From assembly GCF_000308435.1 (NCBI RefSeq), contig NZ_BAFR01000351.1:81015-145014 (forward strand): a stretch of DNA of 64,000 nucleotides, given 5' to 3'. The stretch is from Nocardia araoensis NBRC 100135. GTDB lineage: Bacteria; Actinomycetota; Actinomycetes; Mycobacteriales; Mycobacteriaceae. This document shows positions 16,722-25,906 of this stretch, piece after piece. Every line of letters begins with the position of its first letter. Positions within the stretch are counted from its first letter, which is position 1. Made by a program: the position numbers and the translations under genes. The notes under the pieces were generated by a model. The model was not told the origin of the DNA, did no database searches, and worked only from the letters and a program-made list of their open reading frames with translations.

Positions 16722-18047
16722 CTATGAAGCCCGTCCGCCGTCGACGGCACCGGTGGTGCCGTTGCCGAGCAGCGTGAAGCCGGTGCCGCTCAGCAGGCGA
16801 TCGTCCAGCAGGTTTCGGGTGTCGACGATCACGGCTCGGTCGACGTGGGAAGCGAGTTTCGCCCAGTCGAGGGAACGGAATTCGGGCCACTCGGTGAGGA
16901 TCACCAGCGCGCCCGCGTCCTTCGCCACCAGATAGGGGTCGTCCACCACGCGGATGCCGTCGAGGCCGGGGGTGCCCGATGGGACACACGGGTCGTAAGC
17001 GGTGACGATGGCGTGGTGCCGGGAAAGTTGCCGGGCGACCGCGACGGCGGGGGAGTCGCGCAGGTCGCCGGTTCCGGCTTTGAACGCGAGGCCGAGTACG
17101 CCGATCCGGGTCCCGGCCAGCGAGCCGTCCACCGCATCGGTGACCGCGCGGCGGATCTTGCGCAGCACCATCGCCTGCTGACGGGCGTTGGCGTGCAAGG
17201 CATCGCGGACCATGGCGAAGTCCACACCCCATGCCTCCGCGGCACGCAGCAGCGCCCGCGTGTCCTTCGGCAGGCACGAGCCGCCCCAGCCGGGTCCGGG
17301 AGCGAGGAAGGCGGGGCCGATCCGGTCGTCCATGCCCATCGCGCCGGTGACCTTGGTGATGTCGGCGCCGACTCGTTCGCACAGTTCGGCCAGCGTGTTG
17401 ACGAACGAGAGCTTCACCGCGAGAAACGCGTTGCTGGCGTACTTCGCCAGTTCGGCGCTGGCCGAGTCGGAGCGCAGCACCGGTGCGCCCGTCGCGGCGT
17501 AGAGCGCCGCGACACGGTCGGCCGACTCCCGATCCCGCTCGGCCAAACCGAGGACTACGCGGTCGGGGTGCAGGAAATCCTCGACCGCGTGGCCCTCCCG
17601 GAGGAATTCGGGGTTGCTGACCACGGCGGTGCTCGCGAGGCCGGGCAGGGCGGGAATCCGCGCCGCCGTCCCCACCGGGACGGTGGATTTGGTGACGAGC
17701 ACGCAGTCCGGCGGCAGGACGGTGGCCAACGTCTCCAGCGCCTCCTCCAGGACGCCGAGGTCGGCCGTGCCGCCGGTGCCCATGGGCGTGGGCAGGCACA
17801 ACAGGACCACTTCGCATTCGTGCAGCGCCCCCGGGTCCGACGTGAAGACGAGCCGATTCTCCTCGAGCCCCTCTCGAACCAGTTCCGGCAAGCCGGGCTC
17901 GACGATCGCGACCGAACCCGCGCGCAGTGCCGCCACCTTGGCCTCGTCGTTGTCGACGCAGATCACGTGGTGTCCCAAGTGGGCGAGGCACGCGGCGCTG
18001 GTCAGCCCCACATAACCGGCGCCGACCACACCGACGCGACTACCCAT
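16722..18047 (-). CDS. ugd: UDP-glucose 6-dehydrogenase
   Basis: 441-aa UDP-glucose/GDP-mannose dehydrogenase. The Rossmann motif GVVGAGYVGL is at 5-14. The catalytic Cys is in GPGWGGSCLPKDTRALL near 255, and NPEFLREGHAVEDFLHPDR is the family block. It should oxidise UDP-glucose to UDP-glucuronate, feeding the UXS-like decarboxylase at 25907. It is the most downstream gene of the eleven-gene minus-strand glycan operon, and its start lies within the end of the GT9 gene (8-bp overlap). The ATG at 18047 starts directly at the Rossmann strand. A longer frame to 18092 is unsupported. Confidence 0.92.
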   Translation of the reverse strand: MGSRVGVVGAGYVGLTSAACLAHLGHHVICVDNDEAKVAALRAGSVAIVEPGLPELVREGLEENRLVFTSDPGALHECEVVLLCLPTPMGTGGTADLGVLEEALETLATVLPPDCVLVTKSTVPVGTAARIPALPGLASTAVVSNPEFLREGHAVEDFLHPDRVVLGLAERDRESADRVAALYAATGAPVLRSDSASAELAKYASNAFLAVKLSFVNTLAELCERVGADITKVTGAMGMDDRIGPAFLAPGPGWGGSCLPKDTRALLRAAEAWGVDFAMVRDALHANARQQAMVLRKIRRAVTDAVDGSLAGTRIGVLGLAFKAGTGDLRDSPAVAVARQLSRHHAIVTAYDPCVPSGTPGLDGIRVVDDPYLVAKDAGALVILTEWPEFRSLDWAKLASHVDRAVIVDTRNLLDDRLLSGTGFTLLGNGTTGAVDGGRAS

Positions 18048-18990
18048 GGCGGACCCGCTGCCCGAGCAACCCTGCCGCGGCCGTGAGTACATGCTCGGGC
18101 CGCACCATGAGCAGGCCGGGATCCGGATGAACGGCGTGCGGATCGCCGACGGTCCCGGCCCACAGGGCGACGTGGTGTTCCGCGTCAGCCGGCGGCCCCC
18201 AACGGTCCGGCGGCATGGGCCCGAACAGCACTACCGACGGCGTGCCGAACGCGGTGGCGAGATGCCCGACGCCGGTGTCGCCGCACACCACCAGGGCCGC
18301 GTCGGCCACCAGCGCGGCGAGTTCGGTGAGATCGGTGCGCCCCGCGTACACCGCCGCGGGCGGCAGCCCCGCCTTCTCGGCGACGGCGTTCGCCAAACGC
18401 GTTTCGTCTCGGCTTCCCGTGATCACCACGCGATGACCGTCCGCGACGAGTTCGCGCGCCACCCGCGCGAAACGTTCGGACGGCCAGCGACGCGCGGGAT
18501 AGGCCGCGCCGGGATGGATCACGACCGCATGCGTCTCGGGGGCGGTCCGCAGTGGAGCAGGCAGCAGCAGTGCGGTCGGGTCGGCGTCGATCCGTCCGTA
18601 CTCCAGCAGGCGGCACCAGCGATCCACCTCGTGCACGTCGTCACGCCACTCGGGGCCCGGTAGATCGGGGAAGTCCGGATGGTGATGGGTCAGCAACGCG
18701 TCCGGACGTGCCGCCAGCAGGTCACGGATACTCTCCGTCCCCTTGCCGTGCAGGTTGACCGCGAGTCTCGGTGGCGCCGCACGCCAGCGAAGCGCACCCA
18801 GTCCCGCGGTCGGCAGCAGTTCGTCGACGGCGTCGATCAGGTCGACGAGCTCGCGCAGCGCTTGTGGCGCGGCGAGCACCACCCGATCGTCGGGGTAGGC
18901 GCTTCTGATCCCGCGCAAGGCGGGCACGATGGTCAGCAGGTCGCCGAGCCCGAGTGCCCGCAGCACCAGAATCGTGCGCGTCAGGGCCAC
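18040..18990 (-). CDS. Glycosyltransferase family 9 (heptosyltransferase-like)
   Basis: 316-aa GT9 protein of the ADP-heptose:LPS heptosyltransferase type. The N-terminal LRALGLGDLLTIVPALRGI matches the family's first block (core ALGLGDLL). The C-terminal donor-site block CGDTGVGHLATAFGTPSVVLFGP contains the D-T-G-x-x-H signature. It presumably transfers the ADP-heptose made by the neighbouring GmhA/HldE/GmhB proteins. The GTG at 18990, with AGAGGG upstream, overlaps the SDR end by 10 bp. A longer frame reaching 19425 only shadows the SDR. Confidence 0.88.
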   Translation of the reverse strand: MALTRTILVLRALGLGDLLTIVPALRGIRSAYPDDRVVLAAPQALRELVDLIDAVDELLPTAGLGALRWRAAPPRLAVNLHGKGTESIRDLLAARPDALLTHHHPDFPDLPGPEWRDDVHEVDRWCRLLEYGRIDADPTALLLPAPLRTAPETHAVVIHPGAAYPARRWPSERFARVARELVADGHRVVITGSRDETRLANAVAEKAGLPPAAVYAGRTDLTELAALVADAALVVCGDTGVGHLATAFGTPSVVLFGPMPPDRWGPPADAEHHVALWAGTVGDPHAVHPDPGLLMVRPEHVLTAAAGLLGQRVRHG

Positions 18991-19670
18991 GATCCCTCTT
19001 CCGAGGCGCACACGACCATCTCCCTGACCTCGCAGCCGGGCGGCTGCCGGAGCGCGAAGACCACCGCGTGGGCGACGTCCTGGGGCTGGTTCAATTTCGC
19101 GTCGGGTGGCGGCTTGTACCGCTCGTCGCGGTCGTCGAAGAACGCCGTGTGCATCCCGCCCGGGATCAGCAGGGTCACCCCGACGCTGCCCGCCGTCTCG
19201 GCGGCGAGCGCCCTGGTGAAGCCCACGACGCCGAACTTCGAAGCGCAATAGGCGGTCGCATGACCGACCGCCTTGATGCCCAGAGTGGAAGCGCACGTCA
19301 CGACCGTTCCCCTGCTCTCTCGCAGGGCGGGCAGGGCGGCGCGAACCACGGCGGCCGTGCCGAACAGATTGACCTGGACGACGTATTCCCACTTCTTCGT
19401 GGGCACTTCGTCCAGTGGGCCGCACGCGTCGGTCCCCGCCGCGGTGAACACGCCGTCGATCCGGCCGCCGGTGCGCTCGATGATCTCGTGCACGGCCTGC
19501 TCGGCGGCGACGGTATCCGCGAGATCGGCACGCACGAAATCGACGGGCGTCTCGGGCTCCACCCGGTCGATCACATAGGGGCGGCCACCGTTCGCGCGGA
19601 CAGCGGCGGCGACCGCCGCGCCGAGCCCGGAAGCGCCACCGGTGATCAGGACATTGCCGAGGGTTCGCAT
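18981..19670 (-). CDS. SDR family oxidoreductase in the glycan locus
   Basis: 229-aa classical SDR: TGGASGLGAAV at 10-20, FTAAG near 75, catalytic Ser in TCASTLGIK and Tyr/Lys in AYCASKFGVVG. A sugar-modifying reductase or dehydrogenase role is possible, but the sequence gives no substrate. It is not HldD: the length and motifs are of the classical, not extended, type. It lies between HldE (20-bp gap) and the GT9 gene (overlap), so it is co-transcribed with ADP-heptose metabolism. Confidence 0.85.
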   Translation of the reverse strand: MRTLGNVLITGGASGLGAAVAAAVRANGGRPYVIDRVEPETPVDFVRADLADTVAAEQAVHEIIERTGGRIDGVFTAAGTDACGPLDEVPTKKWEYVVQVNLFGTAAVVRAALPALRESRGTVVTCASTLGIKAVGHATAYCASKFGVVGFTRALAAETAGSVGVTLLIPGGMHTAFFDDRDERYKPPPDAKLNQPQDVAHAVVFALRQPPGCEVREMVVCASEEGSWP

Positions 19671-19690
19671 CGCGCTCCTTCGCTCTCGGG

Positions 19691-21067
19691 TCAGCCGCCG
19701 GCCTGGCTCGCGGCGACCAGTTGTGTTGTCGAGTAACCGGGAACAGTGGGAATCAAGGCGATTTCGCCGCCGTAACCGCGCACGACCGCGGCTTCGGGAA
19801 GGTCGACGCCGGAGTAGTCGCCGCCCTTGACCCAGACATCGGGGCGAAGGCGGTCCAGCAGTGCGCTCGGTGAGGATTCGTCGAACTCGACGACGGCGTC
19901 CACCGAGGACAGTTCGGCGAGCAGCCGGGCACGGTCACGCGCGGTGACGATCGGACGGCGCGGCCCTTTCAGGCGCCGCACCGAGGCATCGGAATTGAGG
20001 CAGACCACCAGAGCGTCGCCCATGGCGCGAGCCTGGCGCAGCAAGCTGACATGGCCGGGGTGCAGCAGATCGAAACAGCCACCGGTGGCGACGAGCCTGC
20101 CGCCGCGCGCTTTGATCCGCGCCGCCACCTCGAATGCCGACTCGTTCGTCTCGGTCGTGCCCGCGGTGGCCGTGCTGTCGCACGTGGACAAGGTGGCCGC
20201 GCCGCCCGCCGCGACGAACCTGGCCGCCGCGTCGACGGCGTGCGTCACGGCGTCGGCCACCGTGGAGCCGTCGAACAGCGCGGCGGTCGCGGCCGAGGCG
20301 AATCGGTCGCCCGCGCCGCAGGTGTCGGAACCGAAACGGCCGGCGAGGCGGATTTCGGCGGGTACCGGAACCACGGTGAGCCGCTTCCCATTGGCCAGGA
20401 CCGCCCCACCCGGACCGGTGGTGACCGCGACGGAATCCGCGGCCCACTCGTCTCGGAGCACCTTCGCCAGCTCGTCCGGTTCGACGTATCCCGGCGCGAA
20501 CTGACGGGCCTCTTTAAGGTTCGGCGAGACCAACTGCGCCCCCGGCGTCGGCGCGGGTCCACGCGGGTGCGGATCCCACACCACCGGAACCGAACGGGCC
20601 AGCTCGGTCAGCAGGCTCCGGATCCGCGGATGCGCGGCGACACCTCGGCCGTAGTCCGCGACGAGAATCGCGCCGGCCGCCCGCAGCGTCCTGGTGACCG
20701 AAGCGCTCACCGAGCCGCCGTCCGCGGTGCCGTCGCCGGTGTCCAGTCGCACCAGCGACTGGCCCGCGGCGCGGACGCGGGTCTTCCGTATCGTCTTGCC
20801 GCGCAGTGCGATCGGAACGACTCGAACATGCTGCTCGAGGAGCCGGGCGAGGGTGCGGCCGTCGTGGTCGTCGGCGGTCGCCGTGATGAGCGCGACCTCG
20901 GCGACCGACTGCGCGGCCAGCGCGGCGGCCAGCCCCGCGCCGCCCGGCCGCATCCACTGGCGCTCCACGTCGACGACGGGCACGGGCGCTTCGGGCGACA
21001 ATCGCTCCGCGACGCCTTCGATGTCGACGTCCAGGATGCTGTCGCCGACCACGACCAACGGCTTCAT
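19691..21067 (-). CDS. hldE: Bifunctional heptose 7-phosphate kinase / heptose 1-phosphate adenylyltransferase
   Basis: 458-aa HldE-type fusion. Residues 1-300 are a PfkB/ribokinase domain with the PGGAG substrate loop at 41-45 and the anion hole GAGDRF at 251-256; this half phosphorylates O1 of heptose 7-phosphate. Residues 322-458 are a nucleotidyltransferase with the signature CFDLLHPGH (331-339) and a KGGDYSG block; this half makes ADP-heptose. The usual HldE order is kept and the length is normal (E. coli about 477). It overlaps the GmhA gene by ATGA. A gene usually tied to LPS core synthesis is notable in an actinomycete. Confidence 0.92.
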   Translation of the reverse strand: MKPLVVVGDSILDVDIEGVAERLSPEAPVPVVDVERQWMRPGGAGLAAALAAQSVAEVALITATADDHDGRTLARLLEQHVRVVPIALRGKTIRKTRVRAAGQSLVRLDTGDGTADGGSVSASVTRTLRAAGAILVADYGRGVAAHPRIRSLLTELARSVPVVWDPHPRGPAPTPGAQLVSPNLKEARQFAPGYVEPDELAKVLRDEWAADSVAVTTGPGGAVLANGKRLTVVPVPAEIRLAGRFGSDTCGAGDRFASAATAALFDGSTVADAVTHAVDAAARFVAAGGAATLSTCDSTATAGTTETNESAFEVAARIKARGGRLVATGGCFDLLHPGHVSLLRQARAMGDALVVCLNSDASVRRLKGPRRPIVTARDRARLLAELSSVDAVVEFDESSPSALLDRLRPDVWVKGGDYSGVDLPEAAVVRGYGGEIALIPTVPGYSTTQLVAASQAGG

Positions 21068-21627
21068 GTCGGTACCCCCAGCGCGTCGTCGAGCGCCGAA
21101 CACAGAGCGTGCACCAAGACCAGGTGCACCTCCTGCACAGTGGCCGTGGTGGGCGCGTCCACGGCGACGGCGTCGTCGCACAACGCCGCCAGCGGATTGG
21201 GCGCGGGTCCGGTCATGGCCCAGGTGGTGACGCCGATGTCGTGCGCCGCTTTCGCCGCGGCCACGACGTTCTGGCTGGTACCGCTGGTGGACAACACGAT
21301 GAGGATGTCGTCGGGCCTGCCGTGCGCGCGGACCTGACGCGCGAACAGTTCGGTTTCGCCGTAGTCGTTGATGATCGCGGTGCCCGCCGAGGTGTCGGCG
21401 TGCAGGGCGATCGCCGAGAACGGACGGCGCTCGTTGCGGAAGCGGCCGACCAGCTCACCGGTGAGGTGCTGGGCTTCGGCGGCGCTGCCGCCGTTGCCGC
21501 AGGCGAGCAATCGCCCGCCGTTGTCGAGCACGACCGCGAGTTGCCGTCCCCATCTGCGGATATCGGGTGCGAAGCAACTGGTGCGGTCCAGCGCCGCATG
21601 CAACGCCGCGAAATGTTCCTCGATCAC
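21064..21627 (-). CDS. gmhA: Sedoheptulose 7-phosphate isomerase (SIS domain)
   Basis: 187-aa SIS-domain protein, the normal GmhA length. The family block CGNGGSAAEAQHLTGELVGRF is clear (core GNGGSAAEAQH), as is the second phosphate loop STSGTSQNVV; the His in EVHLVLVHAL corresponds to the C-terminal catalytic region. It converts sedoheptulose 7-phosphate to glycero-manno-heptose 7-phosphate, the first ADP-heptose step. The GTG at 21627 overlaps the GT9 stop (GTGA), and its own stop overlaps HldE. A longer upstream frame is not GmhA-like. Confidence 0.92.
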   Translation of the reverse strand: MIEEHFAALHAALDRTSCFAPDIRRWGRQLAVVLDNGGRLLACGNGGSAAEAQHLTGELVGRFRNERRPFSAIALHADTSAGTAIINDYGETELFARQVRAHGRPDDILIVLSTSGTSQNVVAAAKAAHDIGVTTWAMTGPAPNPLAALCDDAVAVDAPTTATVQEVHLVLVHALCSALDDALGVPT

Positions 21628-22667
21628 CGCGCACCTCCTGTCCGCAGACGCGCACGCCTGCCCGCACCCAGTTCCTCCGCCACGGTGACGACCTGCTCGG
21701 GGGTGATCGAGTCGAGGCAAGGGTGCCCCGCTACCGGGCAGACCCGGGCTCTGCTGCCGCGGCACGGCGCGCGTTGGTCACCCAGCATGGCCACCGGCAC
21801 GCCGTAGGGCGCCCACCGCTCGGCGGGCACGACCGGTGCGAACAGCGAGACCACCGGTGTACCGACGGCGGCGGCGAGGTGCGCCGGGCCGGTGTTGGGC
21901 GCCACCACGACGCTCGCGTCGCGGAGCACCGCGGCCAGTTCGGGCAGGGTGGTGGCTCCGCCGAGATCGATGCCGTGCCTGCCTGCGACGGCTCCGGTGA
22001 GCGGCCGGTCGGCGGGAGCGCCGGTCACGATCACCCGGTGACCGGCGCCGGTCAGCGCGGCGACAATGGCCGCGGAGCGGTACGAGGAGGGCTGCCGCGC
22101 CGGTACCGACGCGGCCGGATGCATGACCACGTAACCCGGTTCGCCGGTGAGCCCACCGACCTTCGGCAACGGCTGCCGCACGGCGAGTTTCCCGTCGTCA
22201 CCTGGCGGCAGCCGGAAACCGGCCGCCTCGGCGAGCGACAGCGCGCGTTCGGCTTCGGGCGGATCGCCCTCCACGCGATGGCGCAGATCCAGCAGTGAAC
22301 CGGGGTAGTCCTCCGAGATCGCGCCGATCCACGGGACACCGGCCATCCGCAGCAGCAGCGCCAGCGGCAGCGGCGACTGGTGGAAGGACGTGAGGATCAA
22401 CGCCAGATCCACCTCGAGCGCGCGGATCCGATCGAGGAAGGCGTCGACGCCCGCCGACGTGACCGCGGGCGGCTCCAGGTCGATCCACGGCGCCCGCCAG
22501 GTGACGACCTGGTCCACGCCCGGCAGGAGGTCGGCGGCGGCGCGGCCGCGCGGCCCGGCCAGCAGCGTCACCGAATCGACGTGCGCGGCCACCGCCCGCA
22601 CGCACGGCCCCGCCAGCAGCACATCGCCGAAATTGTCCATGCGTGCCACCAGCGCCCGGCCGCTCAT
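21624..22667 (-). CDS. Glycosyltransferase family 9 (second heptosyltransferase-like)
   Basis: 347-aa GT9. The first block VARMDNFGDVLLAGPCVRAV, with the D-N-F-G-D motif, is at residues 7-26. The donor-site block APNTGPAHLAAAVGTPVVSLF lies near 265, followed by a Cys-rich C-terminal segment (PCRGSRARVCPVAGHPC) typical of this subgroup. It is likely a second heptose transferase. It overlaps GmhA (GTGA) and GT2-GmhB (ATGA), so the heptose genes form one translational chain. It is only moderately similar to the GT9 at 18040, so the two probably act at different linkages. Confidence 0.88.
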   Translation of the reverse strand: MSGRALVARMDNFGDVLLAGPCVRAVAAHVDSVTLLAGPRGRAAADLLPGVDQVVTWRAPWIDLEPPAVTSAGVDAFLDRIRALEVDLALILTSFHQSPLPLALLLRMAGVPWIGAISEDYPGSLLDLRHRVEGDPPEAERALSLAEAAGFRLPPGDDGKLAVRQPLPKVGGLTGEPGYVVMHPAASVPARQPSSYRSAAIVAALTGAGHRVIVTGAPADRPLTGAVAGRHGIDLGGATTLPELAAVLRDASVVVAPNTGPAHLAAAVGTPVVSLFAPVVPAERWAPYGVPVAMLGDQRAPCRGSRARVCPVAGHPCLDSITPEQVVTVAEELGAGRRARLRTGGAR

Positions 22668-24163
22668 GGCACACCCGCCATCGCCAGCCGCACGGCTTCG
22701 GCCACATCCCGCGCCACGGTCGCTTCGCGACGGGCGCGGTCCACCTCGTCGGGGAGCGTTCGCGCCGTCGGCACCAGGATCGCGCGTGCGCCCGCGGATC
22801 GCGCGGCGGCGACGTCGGCGCCGGTGTCGCCGATGACCACGCACCTGGCGATGTCGACGCCGAGGTCCGCGGCGGCCTGCCGGATCAGGCCCGGCCGGGG
22901 TTTGCGGCACCCGCAGCCGTCGTCTTCGCCGTGCACACACACCTGCCACGTCGCGAACGGTCCGAGCAGATCCTCGACCCGGGAGTTGACCGCGGCCAGC
23001 TGTTCGCGGCTGATCAATCCGCGCGCCACGCCGGACTGGTTGCTCACGATGCCGACCTGGATGCCTGCGGCGCGCACCCTCCGGAGCGCGTCGACGGCTC
23101 CCGGCACCGGCTGGACCCTGCTGGGGTCGGCGAGGTAGGGGACATCGATGATGAGGGTGTCGTCGCGGTCGAACAGCACGGCCAGCGGCGAGGTGTGGGT
23201 CGCGTTCCGGTGGCGCAGTTCGCCGCGCAGGCGGTGCCAGCACGCGGCAGGCGGGATCAGCGCACTGCTCAGCGTCATCCGGCCGATCTCGCCGGGTGTG
23301 CGTGGTCCCGGTGCGATCCGGCGCGCGGCGAATTCGCCGGTCAGCGCCGTCCAGGCCGCCGCAGACGCGAGAGCGGGGCGGGTACGGCCCGCGATGCCGA
23401 ACGCCATGGCCGCCGCGCCCGCGGCCGTGGTGAGGGCGTGGCGGCGCAGCAGCCCGGCCTCTTCGCCGATCCGCTGACGCCATCCCGCGCCGTATTTCCG
23501 CCGGAGCAAGGCGTTGTCGGCGTTGCCGCGTTGTGCTCGGACGCTGGCCATGGGGCCCGATTCACGCAGTGGGTGGCGAGTGACACGTTGTCCGGCCGCG
23601 ATCGAGTAACCCGCGAGGCAGACCCGGAGTGCCAGATCGGCGTCCTCGCGAAACGCCCGGGGGAAGCGTTCGTCGAAGCCGCCCACCGCGATCAGCGCGG
23701 ACCGGCGGTAGGCCATGTCGGCCGTGATCCACCGCGCCGTGGCGAGCCGTGCGATCCCGCGTTCGGCGTCGGTCGGCCTGCGGTGCTTCGGCAGCGGAAC
23801 CTCGATGCGGGCCGTGGAAGCCGCCGTGTCGTCGTCGAGACCGCGCAGGTCCTCGGCCAAGCGGGCGGGCCAATCCGGCGCGGTGAGCACATCGTCGTCG
23901 AGGAAAGCGATCCACGTGCCGGACGCGTGCCGCCATCCCGCGTTCCTCGCCGCGGCGGGGCCGCGTCCACCCGAGCGAATGACCTCCACCGCAGACACCG
24001 TCGCGGGTAGTGGTAGGTCCCCGACTCGGGGCCGATCGTCCACCACGATGATCTCCCGTGGCTTCGGACCCGAGGCGGTGTCCAGCGACGCGAGCAGCGC
24101 TCGAAGACTGTCCCGGCCCATGGTCGGGATCACGATGCTGTAGTCCACGGTGTGGCCGTTCAT
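22664..24163 (-). CDS. GT2 glycosyltransferase fused to GmhB-type heptose bisphosphatase
   Basis: 499-aa fusion. Residues 1-310 are a GT-A family 2 glycosyltransferase: SIVIPTMGRDS, the FLDDDVL metal motif and FREDADLALR. Residues 325-499 are an HAD-IIIA phosphatase with Asp332/Asp334 (FDRDDTL), the SNQSG motif, the zinc loop Cys409-x-His411...Cys417-x-Cys419, CRKPRPG and GDTGAD. The zinc loop is the mark of GmhB, which dephosphorylates heptose 1,7-bisphosphate before adenylylation. Joined to a glycosyltransferase it could tie nucleotide-heptose supply to use. Both neighbours overlap by ATGA. The reading frame is continuous across the junction. Confidence 0.88.
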   Translation of the reverse strand: MNGHTVDYSIVIPTMGRDSLRALLASLDTASGPKPREIIVVDDRPRVGDLPLPATVSAVEVIRSGGRGPAAARNAGWRHASGTWIAFLDDDVLTAPDWPARLAEDLRGLDDDTAASTARIEVPLPKHRRPTDAERGIARLATARWITADMAYRRSALIAVGGFDERFPRAFREDADLALRVCLAGYSIAAGQRVTRHPLRESGPMASVRAQRGNADNALLRRKYGAGWRQRIGEEAGLLRRHALTTAAGAAAMAFGIAGRTRPALASAAAWTALTGEFAARRIAPGPRTPGEIGRMTLSSALIPPAACWHRLRGELRHRNATHTSPLAVLFDRDDTLIIDVPYLADPSRVQPVPGAVDALRRVRAAGIQVGIVSNQSGVARGLISREQLAAVNSRVEDLLGPFATWQVCVHGEDDGCGCRKPRPGLIRQAAADLGVDIARCVVIGDTGADVAAARSAGARAILVPTARTLPDEVDRARREATVARDVAEAVRLAMAGVP

Positions 24164-25782
24164 GGGCGGCGGACCACGAAGGAGCCGATGGCGAGCAGGT
24201 CGACGGGTGCGGAGCCGAAGCATTCGAGGGCGTCGCGCGGCGAATCGACCATGGGCCTGCCCGCCGTGTTCAGGCTCGTGTTGATCACCACCGGCAGCCC
24301 CGTTCGCCGCTCGAACTCCGCCAGCATCCGTGCCAGGACCGGCTTGTCCGCGGGATCGACGGTCTGCACGCGGGCCGTGCCGTCGACATGTGTCACAGCG
24401 GGGATCCGCTCCCGCCACCGCGGCGCGACGTCGTGCACGAACAGCATGTACGGGCTGGGCAACGGCCCGCGTCCGAAGATCTCGGACGCCCGGTCGGCGA
24501 GCACCATCGGCGCGAGCGGCCGGAACTGTTCGCGTCCCTTCACATCGTTGAGGCGTTCGAGATTCGCCGAGCGGCCGGGGTGCGCGAGCAGCGAACGATG
24601 GCCGAGTGCGCGGGGGCCGAATTCGGCCCGGCCTTGAAACCACGCCACCACTCGGTCTTCCGCGAGCGCCTGCGCCACCTCCGCCGCGATGTCGTCGGAT
24701 TTCGTGTACCGGACCTTGGCGGTACGCAACACGGTTTCCAACTCGGCGTCGGTCCATTCGCGGCCCAGGTCGGCGCCCCGCATCGGGGTGATCCGCTCGC
24801 CGAACTCGGCCGCCAATTGCAGGGCGGCGCCCAGCGCGGTGCCCGCGTCGCCCGCCGCCGGTTGGACCCAGATCCGCTCGTAGGGGCCTTCGGCGTGCAG
24901 GCGGCTGTTGGCCACGCAGTTCAGCGCGATGCCACCGGCCAGCGTCAGGGTCCGCTGCCCGGTCTGGCGATGCAGCCAGGAGGTCAACTCCAGCAACACG
25001 TCCTCGAGTCGTCGCTGGACGCTCGCGGCCAGGTCGGCGTGGTCGCGGCCGAACTCACCGCCGGTGCCCGCGGGCGCGAAGTCCGACCAGTGCACCGGCT
25101 CGGTGCGGAAACCGCCGTCACCGGTGGAATACACCAGTTCGCGGAAGCGATCGAGGAATCGGGGCGTGCCGTAGGAGGCGAGGGCCATGACCTTGTATTC
25201 GTCACTGGACCGGGCGAATCCGAGATGCTCGGTGAGGTCCTCGTACATCAGTCCGAGGGAGTGCGGCAGTTGCTGTGCCGCCAGCTCCACGAACTTGCCG
25301 TCTCGGTATTCCCCGGCGAGATAGGACTGGCTCTCGCCGCGTCCGTCGGCCACCAGCACCGCGCAGTCGCCCGCGGGGGCCGCGAGGGCCGCCGACGCGG
25401 CATGCGCCAGGTGATGGCGCACGAAACGCACGATGGCGGGATCGAGTCCGGGCAACGCGGCAGAGAGGAAGGCGGGCGCTCGGAACGCGTAATCCGTTCT
25501 GGTCGCCTCGCTTTTCCGATCGAGACCGCCGAGCGAATGATCGACCAGTGCCGGGTCGTAGGAGTAGCCCACCGCGTCGAGCTGATCGGGGCGTAACCCC
25601 GCGCGCTGCAGACACCACGCGGCCGCTTGTTCGGGCAGTTCCCACGCCGAGAACGGCACCGGGCGCTTGCCGTGCTTGCGACGGGTGAACCGCTCCTCCT
25701 CGGCGGCCGCGACGATCTCCCCGTCGACGATCAGAGCCGCAGCAGGATCATGAAATACCGCGTTGATTCCGAGAATGCGCAC
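24160..25782 (-). CDS. Carbamoyltransferase (NodU/CmcH family)
   Basis: 540-aa O-carbamoyltransferase. The N-terminal Kae1-like domain has ILGINAVFHDPAAALI and the metal/phosphate-binding HHLAHAASA near 128. The C-terminal YrdC-like domain has FQGRAEFGPRALGHRS and the NTSLNTAGRPMVDSP block. It uses carbamoyl phosphate and ATP to carbamoylate a hydroxyl, in this locus probably of a sugar. The GTG at 25782 is chosen for its GAAAGG ribosome binding site and because the family starts at VRILGINA. It is the first of the ATGA/GTGA chain that runs to HldE. 124 bp separate it from the UXS-like gene, so it may also have its own promoter (TATACC, minus strand near 25845). Confidence 0.92.
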   Translation of the reverse strand: MRILGINAVFHDPAAALIVDGEIVAAAEEERFTRRKHGKRPVPFSAWELPEQAAAWCLQRAGLRPDQLDAVGYSYDPALVDHSLGGLDRKSEATRTDYAFRAPAFLSAALPGLDPAIVRFVRHHLAHAASAALAAPAGDCAVLVADGRGESQSYLAGEYRDGKFVELAAQQLPHSLGLMYEDLTEHLGFARSSDEYKVMALASYGTPRFLDRFRELVYSTGDGGFRTEPVHWSDFAPAGTGGEFGRDHADLAASVQRRLEDVLLELTSWLHRQTGQRTLTLAGGIALNCVANSRLHAEGPYERIWVQPAAGDAGTALGAALQLAAEFGERITPMRGADLGREWTDAELETVLRTAKVRYTKSDDIAAEVAQALAEDRVVAWFQGRAEFGPRALGHRSLLAHPGRSANLERLNDVKGREQFRPLAPMVLADRASEIFGRGPLPSPYMLFVHDVAPRWRERIPAVTHVDGTARVQTVDPADKPVLARMLAEFERRTGLPVVINTSLNTAGRPMVDSPRDALECFGSAPVDLLAIGSFVVRRP

Positions 25783-25906
25783 GGGCCGCCTTTCTGTTCG
25801 AGACGCGGTTCGAGACGCGCGGGACATGTCGGATCGCCCGCTGGTATACAAGGGGGGCGCTACCCGCTGAAGTCCCGGCTAAACCGATCGGCCCGTCCGG
25901 CGCCGC

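Noticed and set aside
16372..17991. 539-codon minus-strand open frame
   Set aside because: A shadow of the UDP-glucose dehydrogenase in a different frame; extremely Arg/Gly-rich.
18981..19670. HldD (ADP-heptose 6-epimerase) identity for the SDR in the heptose cluster
   Set aside because: At 229 aa, with the TGGASGLG and YxxxK motifs of classical SDRs, it is not an extended SDR of about 310 aa as HldD is.
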